From Thiorhodovibrio frisius (GTDB lineage Bacteria; Pseudomonadota; Gammaproteobacteria; Chromatiales; Chromatiaceae), in the NCBI RefSeq assembly GCF_033954835.1, contig NZ_CP121471.1:4024501-4088500 (forward strand): a stretch of 64,000 nucleotides of DNA, read 5' to 3'. Position 1 is the first letter of the stretch, and every line of letters begins with the position of its first letter. Of this stretch, positions 1 to 8,034 are shown in pieces. A program made the translations under genes and the position numbers. Below the pieces are notes generated by a model. The model was given only the letters and a program-made list of their open reading frames with translations, searched no databases and had not been told where the DNA came from.

Positions 1-1083
1 TTGCTCAAAGCGCACGCCGCCGGCATTGAGGCAAAGCGGTCGGGCTGTGGGGGCATCCTGCACCTCAGGCACCCGCGCGAGCAGCTTGACCACCAGGTCC
101 ATATCAGCCAGTGCGTATTTGATCTGCCGATAAACAATGCCAAGAAAACCCAGCGGAATAAACAGCTGCAACATGAGCGCATTGACCAGCACCAGATCGC
201 CGATGCTCATGCGCCCAGCCACCACGCCCTGGGCGGCAAAGAACATAATGCCCGTCACTCCAAGCGCAATAATGCTGCCCTGACCGAAGTTCAACAGCGA
301 CATGGAACTCTGGCTCTTTACAGCATAGTCTTCCCACTGCGACAGAGTGCCGTCGTAGCGCTCCAACTCCATAGACTCGTTGCCGAAGTACTTTACCGTC
401 TCATAGTTCAGCAGGCTGTCGAACGCCTGGGTGTTTGCGTGAGAATCCAGCCGGTTCATCTGATGGCGATAATCCATGCGCCACTCGGTGATCGCAAAGG
501 TGAAGCCAACATAGACCAGCACGGTGGAAAAGGTGACCAAGGTGAACACCAGCGCGTACTTGGTCAGCAGCACGGCGGCAACCAGGGAGAACTCCACCAG
601 CACCGGGATGACGCTAAAGACCATGTAATTGAGAATGGTCGAGACCGAACGGGTGCCCCGCTCAAGGTCCCGACTGATAGCACCGCTCTGCCGCTCAAGG
701 TGATAGCGCAACGACAGGCGGTGCAGATGCTCAAGAACCCGGGTTGAGAGTCGGCGCATGGCACGGAAACGCACCCGTGCGAAAACGACATCGCGCAGTT
801 CGTTAAACAACGAGCTCGAAAGCTTCAGCGCGCCATAGAGCAGCAGCAGACTGACAGGCAGCACCAGCAATTGCGCCTGCCGCCCCTCAAAGGCGTCCAC
901 AATTTCTTTGAACACCATGGGCACGCCAACATTGGCGAACTTGGCCAGCACCAAGGCCGTCAGCGCGAGCAAGGCGCGCCCGCGAAACTCCCACAGATAG
1001 GGCAACATTTCGCGCAGATTCCGCCAGTCGCGGCGATCATTGTGAACGCGCTCGGTGGCGAAGATTCTTCCCGGATTCACCAT
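1..1083 (-). CDS. Atm1-type ABC exporter, N-terminal membrane half (partial)
   Basis: The reading frame is open from an ATG at 1083 to the left edge, giving 361 codons, so the C-terminal ATPase domain lies outside the window. The visible part is an ABC exporter transmembrane domain: hydrophobic helices around residues 30-55, 70-90 and 150-190, and the motif ETVKYFGNE typical of the Atm1/ABCB7/HMT1 branch. Family members export glutathione-bound sulfur or metal species across the inner membrane and usually act as homodimers. It diverges from the S24-like gene at 1160 with only 76 bases between them. The family call is good. The substrate cannot be told without the ATPase half and the rest of the gene. 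Confidence 0.85.
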   Translation of the reverse strand, partial: MVNPGRIFATERVHNDRRDWRNLREMLPYLWEFRGRALLALTALVLAKFANVGVPMVFKEIVDAFEGRQAQLLVLPVSLLLLYGALKLSSSLFNELRDVVFARVRFRAMRRLSTRVLEHLHRLSLRYHLERQSGAISRDLERGTRSVSTILNYMVFSVIPVLVEFSLVAAVLLTKYALVFTLVTFSTVLVYVGFTFAITEWRMDYRHQMNRLDSHANTQAFDSLLNYETVKYFGNESMELERYDGTLSQWEDYAVKSQSSMSLLNFGQGSIIALGVTGIMFFAAQGVVAGRMSIGDLVLVNALMLQLFIPLGFLGIVYRQIKYALADMDLVVKLLARVPEVQDAPTARPLCLNAGGVRFEQ

Positions 1084-1159
1084 GGGTGATTGAGTCTTGG
1101 CGGCAGCGATCCCATGTCCGAACGGTCACCAAGGCGACGCAAAACAGACTGAGACAACG

Positions 1160-1567
1160 ATGAACGAACAGACACCGACAGCCCGCTCGGAGATGGGCTT
1201 GGCACTGGACAATGGCGGCTGCGCATTGCAGGAGCCTTTCGCCCTGCAAGTTCTGGGGCCGGACATGGAACCAGAATTCCCCGACCGCTGCGTGGTTATT
1301 ATCGACCCCGTCAACAAGGTGGCCGATGGCATGTACATCTTCGCCGAGGTTGAAGGGATACGCTGGCTGCGTCAATACCGGCGCGACGAAAAGGGCCGGC
1401 AATGGCTAATTGCCTTAAACCCGGATTTTCCCGACATCGCCCTTGATGGACTCGAATGGAGCATGCTCGGCCTGATCATCCAGCGCAACATCCGGCGCAA
1501 AATCAAGCACTACAAGTATGACGCAGCAGAGGTGGCCGCACCCACCACCGACCTGACCGGCACCTGA
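1160..1567 (+). CDS. S24/LexA-like peptidase-fold protein with lost catalytic residues
   Basis: A protein of 135 residues if the ATG at 1160 is used; a TTG at 1097 is the upstream alternative. The middle resembles the C-terminal S24 (LexA/phage repressor) domain: VLGPDMEPEF corresponds to the usual GDSMEP nucleophile motif, followed by a VIIDP strand and a DGMYIFAEVEG strand. The nucleophilic Ser is replaced by Asp or Met, and the region that should hold the general-base Lys reads WLRQY. Self-cleavage is therefore unlikely. There is no N-terminal helix-turn-helix. It may be a stand-alone sensory or protein-binding domain. The S24 assignment is by motif and moderately secure; the function is unknown. 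Confidence 0.6.
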   Translation: MNEQTPTARSEMGLALDNGGCALQEPFALQVLGPDMEPEFPDRCVVIIDPVNKVADGMYIFAEVEGIRWLRQYRRDEKGRQWLIALNPDFPDIALDGLEWSMLGLIIQRNIRRKIKHYKYDAAEVAAPTTDLTGT

Positions 1568-1577
1568 GGCGAACTAA

Positions 1578-1616
1578 GGCTAATGGTCCCGGCCGCCTAG
1601 GAGGATGAATTCATGT
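1578..1616. repeat. Short dispersed motif, copy 1
   Basis: A stretch beginning GGCTAATGGTCCCGGCC and ending GGATGAATTCATGT closely resembles one at 3987-4025 (GGCATCATGGTACCGGCC through GAATGAACCCATGT). A partial match to the first half occurs at 2680-2695. All lie between genes. It may be a REP-like sequence or the remnant of a duplicated intergenic region. The repeat status rests on eye alignment only. Confidence 0.4.
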
Positions 1617-1701
1617 GATTCGGCAATCATCAGGCAGCGCAGGAGGCCCCACTGCGGGGCCACCCGCTCCTGTTTGTTACAGGTGCTTGTTAGCAACGGC
1701 G

Positions 1702-2589
1702 CTAGCGATATGGATGATATTGCTGCGGAGGCAGGGGCCCATTTTGCTGCATCCAGCTCGGCATGACTGGCCGCCGCGGCATTGGTTGAGGCGCGAAAGG
1801 CTTAACCGGGCGCGCCGGAGCAGCCTTGGGTGGCACAGGCGCAGTCTGAGATTCTGCCGCATCGCCCGAAGCTGGTTGCGCAGACCCCGCTGCTGGTTCC
1901 GGCTTTGCTGGTGCTGGCTTTGCTGGAACTGGCGTTGCTGGCGCAAGCGCTGGCTTGTACGCAGCTGCCGGAGGTGCAGCTGGCGGCGCGGGTTTTGGTG
2001 CTGGCTTACTCGCGGACTGACTGGGCCGGGGCGCAAAAGGCTTGGCGGGGTCGGGTGCCGGCGCACTTGCTGGATGAGGTGTCCCTGGGGAGCCTGCTTG
2101 CGACGCCGGCGCAGCAGCGGCGGGTTTTGGCGCGCTGGTGGATGCGGGTTTCGCGGCACTGGTGGATGCGGGTTTCGCGGCACTGGTGGCTGCGGGTTTT
2201 GGCGCGCTGGTAGCTGCGGGTTTTGGCGCGCTGGTAGCTGCGGGTTTCGCGGCACTGGCAGCTGTTGCGGAAATCTCCCCGGCAGACTGATCCGCCTTGG
2301 GCTGATTGCCAGAGGTGCCCTTGGCATCCGCCCCAGGTGCCGGCGCATCGGCCGGCACTTCCTGGGCGACCGCGACCTGCCCGATTGGGCTGAGACGCTC
2401 GTCGATGGTTTCCCCCGCATGATGATGAGCGGCACTCTTGTGCGAGCCGTAGGGATCGCCAAGCACGAAGATGGAAACGAATATCAGCGCAAGAACAGCA
2501 CCGACAGTTACGACCTGACCAGTCCCGAGCGTGGCAAAGATGCCGCCGGACTTTTGGTTATGCTGATCTGCATCCACGGACTTGCTCAT
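1702..2589 (-). CDS. Membrane-anchored Ala/Pro/Lys-rich protein, cytochrome c5-like N-terminus without haem domain
   Basis: A protein of 295 residues. Residues about 22-44 form one transmembrane anchor, followed by HHHAGETIDERLSPIGQVAV. This resembles the segment just after the anchor in diheme or c5-type cytochromes of sulfur bacteria, where ERIKPVGQV-like sequence precedes a CxxCH domain. Here the rest is low-complexity Ala/Pro/Lys/Ser sequence, including six 8-residue repeats (SAAKPAAT type), and it ends in a Pro/Gln/Tyr tail with no CxxCH. It probably spans the periplasm as an extended linker. It may be a cytochrome-derived protein that lost its haem domain. The gene is likely real, because the opposite-strand frame is Arg/Trp-rich nonsense. 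Function unknown. Confidence 0.6.
   Translation of the reverse strand: MSKSVDADQHNQKSGGIFATLGTGQVVTVGAVLALIFVSIFVLGDPYGSHKSAAHHHAGETIDERLSPIGQVAVAQEVPADAPAPGADAKGTSGNQPKADQSAGEISATAASAAKPAATSAPKPAATSAPKPAATSAAKPASTSAAKPASTSAPKPAAAAPASQAGSPGTPHPASAPAPDPAKPFAPRPSQSASKPAPKPAPPAAPPAAAYKPALAPATPVPAKPAPAKPEPAAGSAQPASGDAAESQTAPVPPKAAPARPVKPFAPQPMPRRPVMPSWMQQNGPLPPQQYHPYR
2120..2263 (-). repeat. Six tandem 24-bp coding repeats
   Basis: Six consecutive 24-bp units (144 bp) inside the Ala/Pro-rich gene encode 8-residue repeats of the type SA(A/P)KPA(A/S)T. Units differ mainly by C/T and G/A changes. The number of units is a multiple-of-three expansion and is likely to vary between strains. Confidence 0.85.
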
Positions 2590-2784
2590 TCATATCTCCT
2601 GTTGTTCCGTTTCACAGTGATGCACATTAGTGCACAGTGGCAAGAAATTGATGTCGTCAAAATAGGTTACCGGGGCTAAGGCTCATGGTCCCGACGACCA
2701 CCCCGGCAAAGGAAACTGCATTTCACGATAAAGCAAACACCGTTCGCCAGATGCATGCAATCACGCACCAGGCTGGATTCACTC

Positions 2785-3369
2785 CTACCCTAAAGGCGCT
2801 CGGCCAAACAACCACTGATGCGCCCAGAACAGGAACAGCAAATAAACCAGCACGCCAGCGATCAGGACGATCCAGTCGTTCCATTGTCCGGCCGAAGCAC
2901 CCGGCACGGACTCGGAACCAAGGCCACGGCGTTTCAGCGATATTCGATCAGCGACAGCCCATGCCAAAAAACTGCCAAAGAGCAGCACATCGGCCAGAGA
3001 TCCATTAGCCAGTAGATGCGCGAAGGCCCAGATTTTGACCCCAGCCAGCATCGGATGCTTGGTGGCCTGCTGAATGCGTCCAGGCAGATAGGCGGCCAAC
3101 AGCAGCGGAAACACCGGCAACATCAGCAGCAACACCAAATGCCGCAGCCAAGTGGGCGGCTGGTAAAGGATTGTCGGATCGAGGCTGGCCCGCGCATCGC
3201 CATAACCCTGGATGATCAACCACAGGCCGAGCAGCGACAGCAGCGCGTAGCCAATTTTCCATACTGCCACGCCCAGGCGATCAATCGCCCGAGCCCGCCA
3301 GGCAGGACGCACTATGGCTGTGGAATGCGTTCCCAAAAACAGCAACAGGCCGGTGATTAGTTCAAACAT
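2785..3369 (-). CDS. NnrU family integral membrane protein
   Basis: A protein of 194 residues with about five or six hydrophobic helices, near residues 3-20, 38-54, 75-95, 108-120, 125-140 and 168-186. The pattern fits NnrU: an N-terminal GLLLFLGTHS, a WRARAIDRLG loop, and a central KHPMLAGVKIWAFAHLLANG segment with conserved His residues. NnrU proteins are associated with nitrite/nitric oxide reduction in denitrifiers but are also widespread elsewhere, and their biochemical role is unsettled. No denitrification gene is visible nearby. The gene downstream of a 165-base gap on the same strand is an unknown small protein. The family call is firm; the role is not. Confidence 0.85.
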   Translation of the reverse strand: MFELITGLLLFLGTHSTAIVRPAWRARAIDRLGVAVWKIGYALLSLLGLWLIIQGYGDARASLDPTILYQPPTWLRHLVLLLMLPVFPLLLAAYLPGRIQQATKHPMLAGVKIWAFAHLLANGSLADVLLFGSFLAWAVADRISLKRRGLGSESVPGASAGQWNDWIVLIAGVLVYLLFLFWAHQWLFGRAPLG

Positions 3370-3534
3370 TATAGAGGAAGCTACTGCACTAAGCAGCCGC
3401 GCTCGGGCGGGCTGCGCAAATTCGCAATTCGGACGAGGATTCTAACCCATCCACTCGGCTCATGCGCGCCCGGCGCATACCGCAAAGGCGCTGGTGGAAT
3501 CCGTTGCTGACAGCCAGCATTGGGGGCGAATACC

Positions 3535-3942
3535 TCAGGAGCTCTCATGCGCATGGCGAGCGCTCTCGTGGCGTTCAAAGAGCGCTTCGAGTTCATCGAT
3601 CACCTCAGCGGCCGGGCGCCCCTGAAGCATGTGCTCCGACATCAGCAAGGATGCCTCGTTGAGCAGATCGCTAGCGTCAAGCTTGGGATAACCGCGCCGC
3701 AGCCGCTTCATCGCGGCGATGACACTCTCTTGCGCCGGTCGCGGCTCGCGCACCTGCGACAAGGATTTGCCATTGCCCTTTGCTTGGGGTTGCCCACCGT
3801 CCGGCAGGGACTCGACCCGCGCTCGCCGCTCAAGCAAAAACTCCGCAAAGGCGCTCAAGGTCTCGCGATCTGCGGTATCAAGCGCCCGAAAGCGCTTGAT
3901 CAAACGACGCTCGCGCGCGTTACCAATTTCAGTTCCCAACAT
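3535..3942 (-). CDS. Small helical protein of unknown function
   Basis: A protein of 135 residues, mostly charged helices: an N-terminal helix (residues 7-45, ARERRLIKRF through LLERRARV), a Lys/Gln/Pro linker, then a second helical part (72-128) containing MKRLRRGYPKLDASDLLNEA. It has no signal peptide, membrane span or recognised motif. It is on the same strand as NnrU and upstream of it. It could be a cytosolic accessory or regulatory protein. I do not recognise the family, but frame length and composition support a real gene. Confidence 0.55.
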   Translation of the reverse strand: MLGTEIGNARERRLIKRFRALDTADRETLSAFAEFLLERRARVESLPDGGQPQAKGNGKSLSQVREPRPAQESVIAAMKRLRRGYPKLDASDLLNEASLLMSEHMLQGRPAAEVIDELEALFERHESARHAHESS

Positions 3943-3986
3943 CAGCGCAGTGACCTGACAAAGACATTTTCAAGCTCATAGTACCG

Positions 3987-4025
3987 GCATCATGGTACCG
4001 GCCACCCGGAGAATGAACCCATGTA
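3987..4025. repeat. Short dispersed motif, copy 2
   Basis: This is the second copy of the motif seen at 1578-1616. The aligned stretch contains CATGGTACCGGCCACC followed by GGAGAATGAACCCATGT, lying in the 5' flank of the small helical protein gene. About three quarters of positions agree by eye. Confidence 0.4.
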
Positions 4026-4082
4026 AATCATGGTGACGGTCAGGCGAGTCTGCGTCGCCCCACACCAACGCGCAATGTCAGG

Positions 4083-4118
4083 AAAAAAAACGCCGCGGCA
4101 CAAGCCCCGCGGCATTTT
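4083..4118 (-). terminator. Rho-independent terminator of the rhd-tusA-dsrE2 cluster
   Basis: A 7-bp perfect GC stem (GCCGCGG at 4092-4098 with CCGCGGC at 4107-4113) is followed, reading leftward, by a run of eight T residues (A-run at 4083-4090). It lies 55 bases after the dsrE2 stop codon. A shorter T-run on the right side could let it also work from the other direction. Confidence 0.85.
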
Positions 4119-4172
4119 TCCGACAACTTGCCACAACTGGCCACAACTGGCCAGTGGCATGTAAAGAGCGGC

Positions 4173-4652
4173 TTAGATATAGAGACAGATGTCGCTCTCG
4201 CCAGCGAATTCAAAGAAAGCCGCCGCGCCGGCATATTCAACGCCGTCGATGAAATCCTTGCGATCCATGTCAAACAGATCCACCGTCATCTGGCAGGCAA
4301 TGAGCTGAACGTCGGCTTCCTGGCACAGCTCGCGCAGCTCTTCGACGCTCGCCACGCCCTTATCCTTCATCTTCTTTTTCATCATGGCCGTCATCATGGT
4401 CTGCATGCCTGGCAGGGCCATGCCGAGAATCGGGAACCATTTGTCCATACCCATAGGCATGGGCATGCCCGGATTCCCAAGTGGCGTGACCTCAAGCGAC
4501 AGTTTCTTCTTGAGAAGCTGTAGGCCGTAGAAGGTGAAAAACACCTGCACCTCATAGCCCAGTGCGGCCGCTGTGGACGCCAGGATAAAAGGCGGATAAG
4601 CCCAGTCGAGCGAGCCCTTGGTTGCGATAATCGCTAATTTCTTTTCTTCCAT
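4173..4652 (-). CDS. dsrE2: DsrE2-type sulfur-transfer protein
   Basis: A protein of 159 residues of the DsrE/DsrF-like family. It has an N-terminal KLAIIATKGSLDWAYPPF strand-loop, a central Met/Lys-rich segment (residues 60-98), and cysteines at 110, 120 and 156. Cys120 and Cys156 match the positions of the conserved redox/persulfide cysteines I recall for DsrE2A of Allochromatium vinosum. Its genes lie last in the order rhd-tusA-dsrE2, the same cluster known from sulfur oxidisers, where rhodanese loads TusA and DsrE2 takes part in moving persulfide sulfur toward the reverse Dsr or sHdr oxidation machinery. The hydrophobic, Met-rich middle fits membrane association. The assignment is strong. 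Confidence 0.9.
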   Translation of the reverse strand: MEEKKLAIIATKGSLDWAYPPFILASTAAALGYEVQVFFTFYGLQLLKKKLSLEVTPLGNPGMPMPMGMDKWFPILGMALPGMQTMMTAMMKKKMKDKGVASVEELRELCQEADVQLIACQMTVDLFDMDRKDFIDGVEYAGAAAFFEFAGESDICLYI

Positions 4653-4738
4653 CGGTTCCTCTCAGCGGGTGTCAGTCGGTTCCCGTGGTTTGTTCGGCCA
4701 GCCAAATTCAGACCGGCCTGTTACCCGGATCACTGTTA

Positions 4739-4969
4739 TCAGGATTTCTTTATTAGGAACAGGAACTTGCCATCTTCTTCACGCGACTCCATCAGCTCGT
4801 TGCCAGTCTGCTTGGCGAAGGCGTCGAAATCCTTGACCGAGCCTGGATCGGTGGCAATGATATGGAGTACCTGACCCGATTCCATGCTGGAAAGGGTCTT
4901 TTTCGCGCGCAGAATCGGCAAAGGGCAATTGAGTCCGCTTGCATCCAGTTCTTGATCAAAATCGGCCAT
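4739..4969 (-). CDS. tusA: TusA sulfur-carrier protein
   Basis: A protein of 76 residues from the ATG at 4969, which has an excellent ribosome-binding site (GGAGG) about 8 bases upstream; a longer frame to 5005 has no such site. The signature is SGLNCPLPILRAKKTL with the single sulfur-carrying Cys in the CPxP motif, and a C-terminal beta strand FLFLIKKS. TusA carries persulfide sulfur between a rhodanese or cysteine desulfurase and acceptors such as DsrEFH in purple sulfur bacteria. It sits between rhd and dsrE2 on the same strand, so joint transcription is likely. Confidence 0.95.
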   Translation of the reverse strand: MADFDQELDASGLNCPLPILRAKKTLSSMESGQVLHIIATDPGSVKDFDAFAKQTGNELMESREEDGKFLFLIKKS

Positions 4970-5232
4970 CGTCAACCTCCAGATTTGTGTTCGCCTCCAA
5001 GGCATGCCCCGGAAAGCATTTCAGCAGTTAACAAAACGCAAAGATTCTGATTTATAGGCGAAGCCAGCGCAAAACGCAAGCCGTAAGGACTAGCCGCCCG
5101 CCCCCATATCAGAGATACCTGCTGCTTGTTCAATGCGTTATAGCTGCAGCAACTGAGTTTTCTGTGTTAGGCCGGGCAAGGGTCAGGGGCCCGGCTGATG
5201 AAAGCTGCTGTTTCACGGCATGGAACCTGCAA

Positions 5233-5562
5233 TTAGCCAGCCTTTTCGAGCACTCCAATCCCGAACCCCTGCCGCGCCCAATCGATGATGCCCCCGCGCA
5301 GGTTGATGACGTTGTCAAACCCCTGCTGCATCAGAAACTGGCAGGCATGATAGGAACGCGCCCCGCTGCGGCAGTAGATCACCAAATCCCGGTCGCGCGG
5401 CAGCTCGGTCTGGCGCAGGGGCAGCAGGTGCATGGGCACATGGGTCGCCTGCGGAATCACACCCTGAGCCACTTCCTCTGGCGTGCGAATATCGACCAGT
5501 TGGAGGTTGTCGAACGCACCCAGACGCAATTTGAGAGAATCCGAATCTATTTCTCGAACCAC
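5233..5562 (-). CDS. rhd: Single-domain rhodanese (sulfurtransferase)
   Basis: A protein of 109 residues starting at a GTG (5562) with AGGAG six bases upstream. The rhodanese fold is clear: QLVDIRTPEEVAQGVIP near residues 21-37, the active-site loop CRSGARS with catalytic Cys64, and a final GGIIDWARQG segment. It would form a Cys64 persulfide and pass sulfur to TusA, encoded next. It diverges from cysG with a 169-base spacer. The gene order rhd-tusA-dsrE2 is the one described in Allochromatium vinosum, which supports a role in dissimilatory sulfur trafficking rather than only tRNA thiolation. Confidence 0.92.
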   Translation of the reverse strand: MVREIDSDSLKLRLGAFDNLQLVDIRTPEEVAQGVIPQATHVPMHLLPLRQTELPRDRDLVIYCRSGARSYHACQFLMQQGFDNVINLRGGIIDWARQGFGIGVLEKAG

Positions 5563-5731
5563 TGTTTCTCCTACCCGTGAGGCTGAAATCTTCAGTATAT
5601 TGTTGGACCCTAGCCGCTGCGGCTCAAGTGTTATCAGCCGCGAGCAGTTCTAAGTCGGCCTGATCCCAGTGCCGAAAGGGCGATGCGCTCGCGTCAGTCA
5701 GGCTGTCTTATTCGCTGTCATCAGTATTTAA

Positions 5732-7162
5732 ATGGAACAATTACCGATTTTTCTCGAGGTCAAGAACCGCCCCTGCCTGGTCGTCGGCGGGGGTCGCGTT
5801 GCATTGCGCAAGCTCAACCATCTGCTGGCGTCGGGTGCTAGCGCGCAGGTGATTGCCCCAGAGGTCATTGACGAGATTCAGACGCTCGCCGACGCGAGCA
5901 AAATCACCCTCAGCTTACGCGCATTTGTCGATGAGGACCTTGACCAGGCATCTCTGGTCATTGCCGCCACCGATAACCGCACGCTAAATCGCACCATCGC
6001 CGGGCAGGCCAAGGCGCGCAAACTGCTGGTCAATGTGGCCGATCAGCCTGAAGACTGCAATTTCCTCATGCCAGCCATCATCGACCGCTCGCCAGTGGTG
6101 GTCGCAGTCTCCACCGGCAGTGCCTCCCCGGTTCTGGCGCGCATGATTCGTGCGCGGCTGGAGTCTCTGGTGCCCGCCGGCTATGGGCGCCTCGCCGAGC
6201 TATGCGCGCGCTATCGCGACCGGGTCAAAGCCCGGTTTAATGATCAACGCGACCGGCGCCGGTTCTGGGATCGCGTTCTTCAGGGGGGGGTGGCCGAGCG
6301 CGTCTTCTCGGGCCACCTTGAAGAAGCCGATCAAACCATGGAGCGCGAGCTTGCCATCGGCATCACCGACTCGGGCAAGGGCGAGGTCTATCTGGTTGGC
6401 GCCGGTCCCGGCGACCCGGACCTGCTCACCTTCCGCGCCCTGCGCTTGCTCCAGCAGGCGGATGTCGTGGTCTATGACCGGCTGGTCGCCAAACCCATTT
6501 TAGCCATGGTGCGCCGCGACGCCCGCCACATCTATGTGGGCAAAGAGCGCAACCATCACGCCATGCGCCAAGAGGAAATCAACGCCCTGCTCGCCAGCCT
6601 GGCCAAAGAAGGACATCGGGTGCTGCGTCTCAAGGGTGGTGATCCCTTTATTTTTGGTCGCGGCGGCGAGGAAATCGACACTCTGGCCGCAGAAGGGATA
6701 CCTTTCCAGGTGGTACCCGGCATCACGGCGGCATCGGGCTGCGCCTGCTACGGCGGCATTCCGCTGACACATCGAGACTACGCGCAGTCCGTGACCTTTG
6801 TCACCGGCCACCTGAAAGATGGCAGCATTGACCTCAACTGGCCACAACTGGCCCAGCCCCACCAGACCCTTGTGTTTTATATGGGGCTGGTTGGCTTACC
6901 GGTGATTGTGGCCAAACTGATGGAGCACGGTGTGCCGCGCGACATGCCTATCGCGCTGGTTCAGCAGGGAACAACCCACATGCAGAAGGTTTATGTTGGC
7001 ACGCTGACCGACATTCTGGCCAAGGTCGAGCAAGACCCGCCGGAACCACCAACGCTCGTCATTGTGGGGCAGGTCGTCAAGCTGCGGGATAAGCTGGCCT
7101 GGTTCAGCGCCAACCCCGACCCCGAGCGCGGCGCCACCACGCCCATTCTGCCGGGCGATTGA
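5732..7162 (+). CDS. cysG: Siroheme synthase (multifunctional)
   Basis: A protein of 476 residues, the usual full length. Residues 1-150 are the precorrin-2 dehydrogenase/ferrochelatase part, with the NAD-binding VVGGGRVALRK and STGSASPVLARMIR. Residues about 215-460 are the uroporphyrinogen-III C-methyltransferase, with YLVGAGPGDPDLLTFRAL, LRLKGGDPFIFGRGGEE and the PGITAASGC motif. It turns uroporphyrinogen III into siroheme, the cofactor of assimilatory sulfite reductase and of DsrAB in sulfur oxidisers. It lies divergent to rhd-tusA-dsrE2, and its stop codon overlaps the start of a solute-binding protein. Confidence 0.97.
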   Translation: MEQLPIFLEVKNRPCLVVGGGRVALRKLNHLLASGASAQVIAPEVIDEIQTLADASKITLSLRAFVDEDLDQASLVIAATDNRTLNRTIAGQAKARKLLVNVADQPEDCNFLMPAIIDRSPVVVAVSTGSASPVLARMIRARLESLVPAGYGRLAELCARYRDRVKARFNDQRDRRRFWDRVLQGGVAERVFSGHLEEADQTMERELAIGITDSGKGEVYLVGAGPGDPDLLTFRALRLLQQADVVVYDRLVAKPILAMVRRDARHIYVGKERNHHAMRQEEINALLASLAKEGHRVLRLKGGDPFIFGRGGEEIDTLAAEGIPFQVVPGITAASGCACYGGIPLTHRDYAQSVTFVTGHLKDGSIDLNWPQLAQPHQTLVFYMGLVGLPVIVAKLMEHGVPRDMPIALVQQGTTHMQKVYVGTLTDILAKVEQDPPEPPTLVIVGQVVKLRDKLAWFSANPDPERGATTPILPGD

Positions 7163-7974
7163 CTTTGCGTGAGATACTTGCCGTCTTTTGGCCCAGCCTT
7201 CAGCCCTGTTTTTGCCCCAGGGTCTGCCTGGGTCTCGCCCTGAGTCTTGGCGGCCCCGTCGCAATGGCGGGTAGCGATCTCGAGTTGCATATCGGCCTTG
7301 CCCGCGAGTCCACACTGCCGCTGGCCACCGTCGAGCATGGCGTTCTCAACGGACTCGCCGTTGACCTCTCCAGCCTGCTCGGCGAGCAACTGGGCATGGA
7401 GCTTCGACTGAGGCAGCTACCAGAGCGCGACCTGATTCCTGCACTCAAGGGAGGCCGCATCGACTTGATGCTGAGCACCCTCCCCAATGAGGAGTTGCGT
7501 GCCCTGCGTCTGTTACCCAGCGAGCCAGTACTGCAAACCGGGCAGCTCGCGCTGGTGCGACAGGCAGATCTGGTGCGCTATACGCGCCAGATCGACGTGC
7601 TATCGACCCGCGGCAAGGTCGGTTTCGAGCGCGGCACCACAGCGGCGCGCGCGGTCCACCAGCTCATGCCCCAAGCCGAGCGTATCCCCTTCCCCAATGC
7701 CTGGCAGGCATTGGTTGCTCTCAAACGCGGGCAGATCGCCTTGCTGGTGCTCGATGCCCTGCGCGCCTGGAATCTGCTCGCAGACCCAGAGGAGTCCGAA
7801 CTTGCGGCTCTGCTCGACCCGCTGATCAGCGAGCATCTAGTCTGGACTGTGCGCGAGAAGGACGTTCATCTGCTTGCTCGCGTGAACACCGCCATCGCCC
7901 AATGGCGAAACGACGGCACCCTCGAACGCTTGATCAGCCGCTGGATTCCGATGCGGATTCAACCCGCACAATGA
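7159..7974 (+). CDS. Periplasmic solute-binding protein, family 3
   Basis: A protein of 271 residues starting at a TTG whose last bases overlap the cysG stop (TTGA); an in-frame TTG at 7165 is another choice. There is a signal-peptide-like stretch near residues 20-37 (LGLALSLGGPVAMAG). The body has the type-3 solute-binding pattern: GLAVDLSSLLGEQLG, GGRIDLMLSTL and GTTAARAV, ending in ARVNTAIAQWRNDGTLERLISRW. Such proteins bind polar amino acids or related ligands. No ABC permease or ATPase follows, so it is an orphan that could serve another transporter or a sensor. The family is fairly sure; the ligand is unknown. Confidence 0.75.
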   Translation: MTLREILAVFWPSLQPCFCPRVCLGLALSLGGPVAMAGSDLELHIGLARESTLPLATVEHGVLNGLAVDLSSLLGEQLGMELRLRQLPERDLIPALKGGRIDLMLSTLPNEELRALRLLPSEPVLQTGQLALVRQADLVRYTRQIDVLSTRGKVGFERGTTAARAVHQLMPQAERIPFPNAWQALVALKRGQIALLVLDALRAWNLLADPEESELAALLDPLISEHLVWTVREKDVHLLARVNTAIAQWRNDGTLERLISRWIPMRIQPAQ

Positions 7975-8034
7975 ACCCGCAATGACCCCAGAATGAACTA
8001 AAAAAACGGGCTTGTTCAGCGCAATCGCCATAGG

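Noticed and set aside
1-747. Open rightward frame at the left edge rich in His and Gln
   Set aside because: It is the antisense of the Atm1-type exporter, whose leftward translation gives clear transporter motifs; the rightward product has no recognisable feature.
1615-2679. Long rightward Arg/Trp/Cys-rich frame
   Set aside because: Shadow of the leftward Ala/Pro-rich gene; the composition is that of antisense GC-rich repeats.
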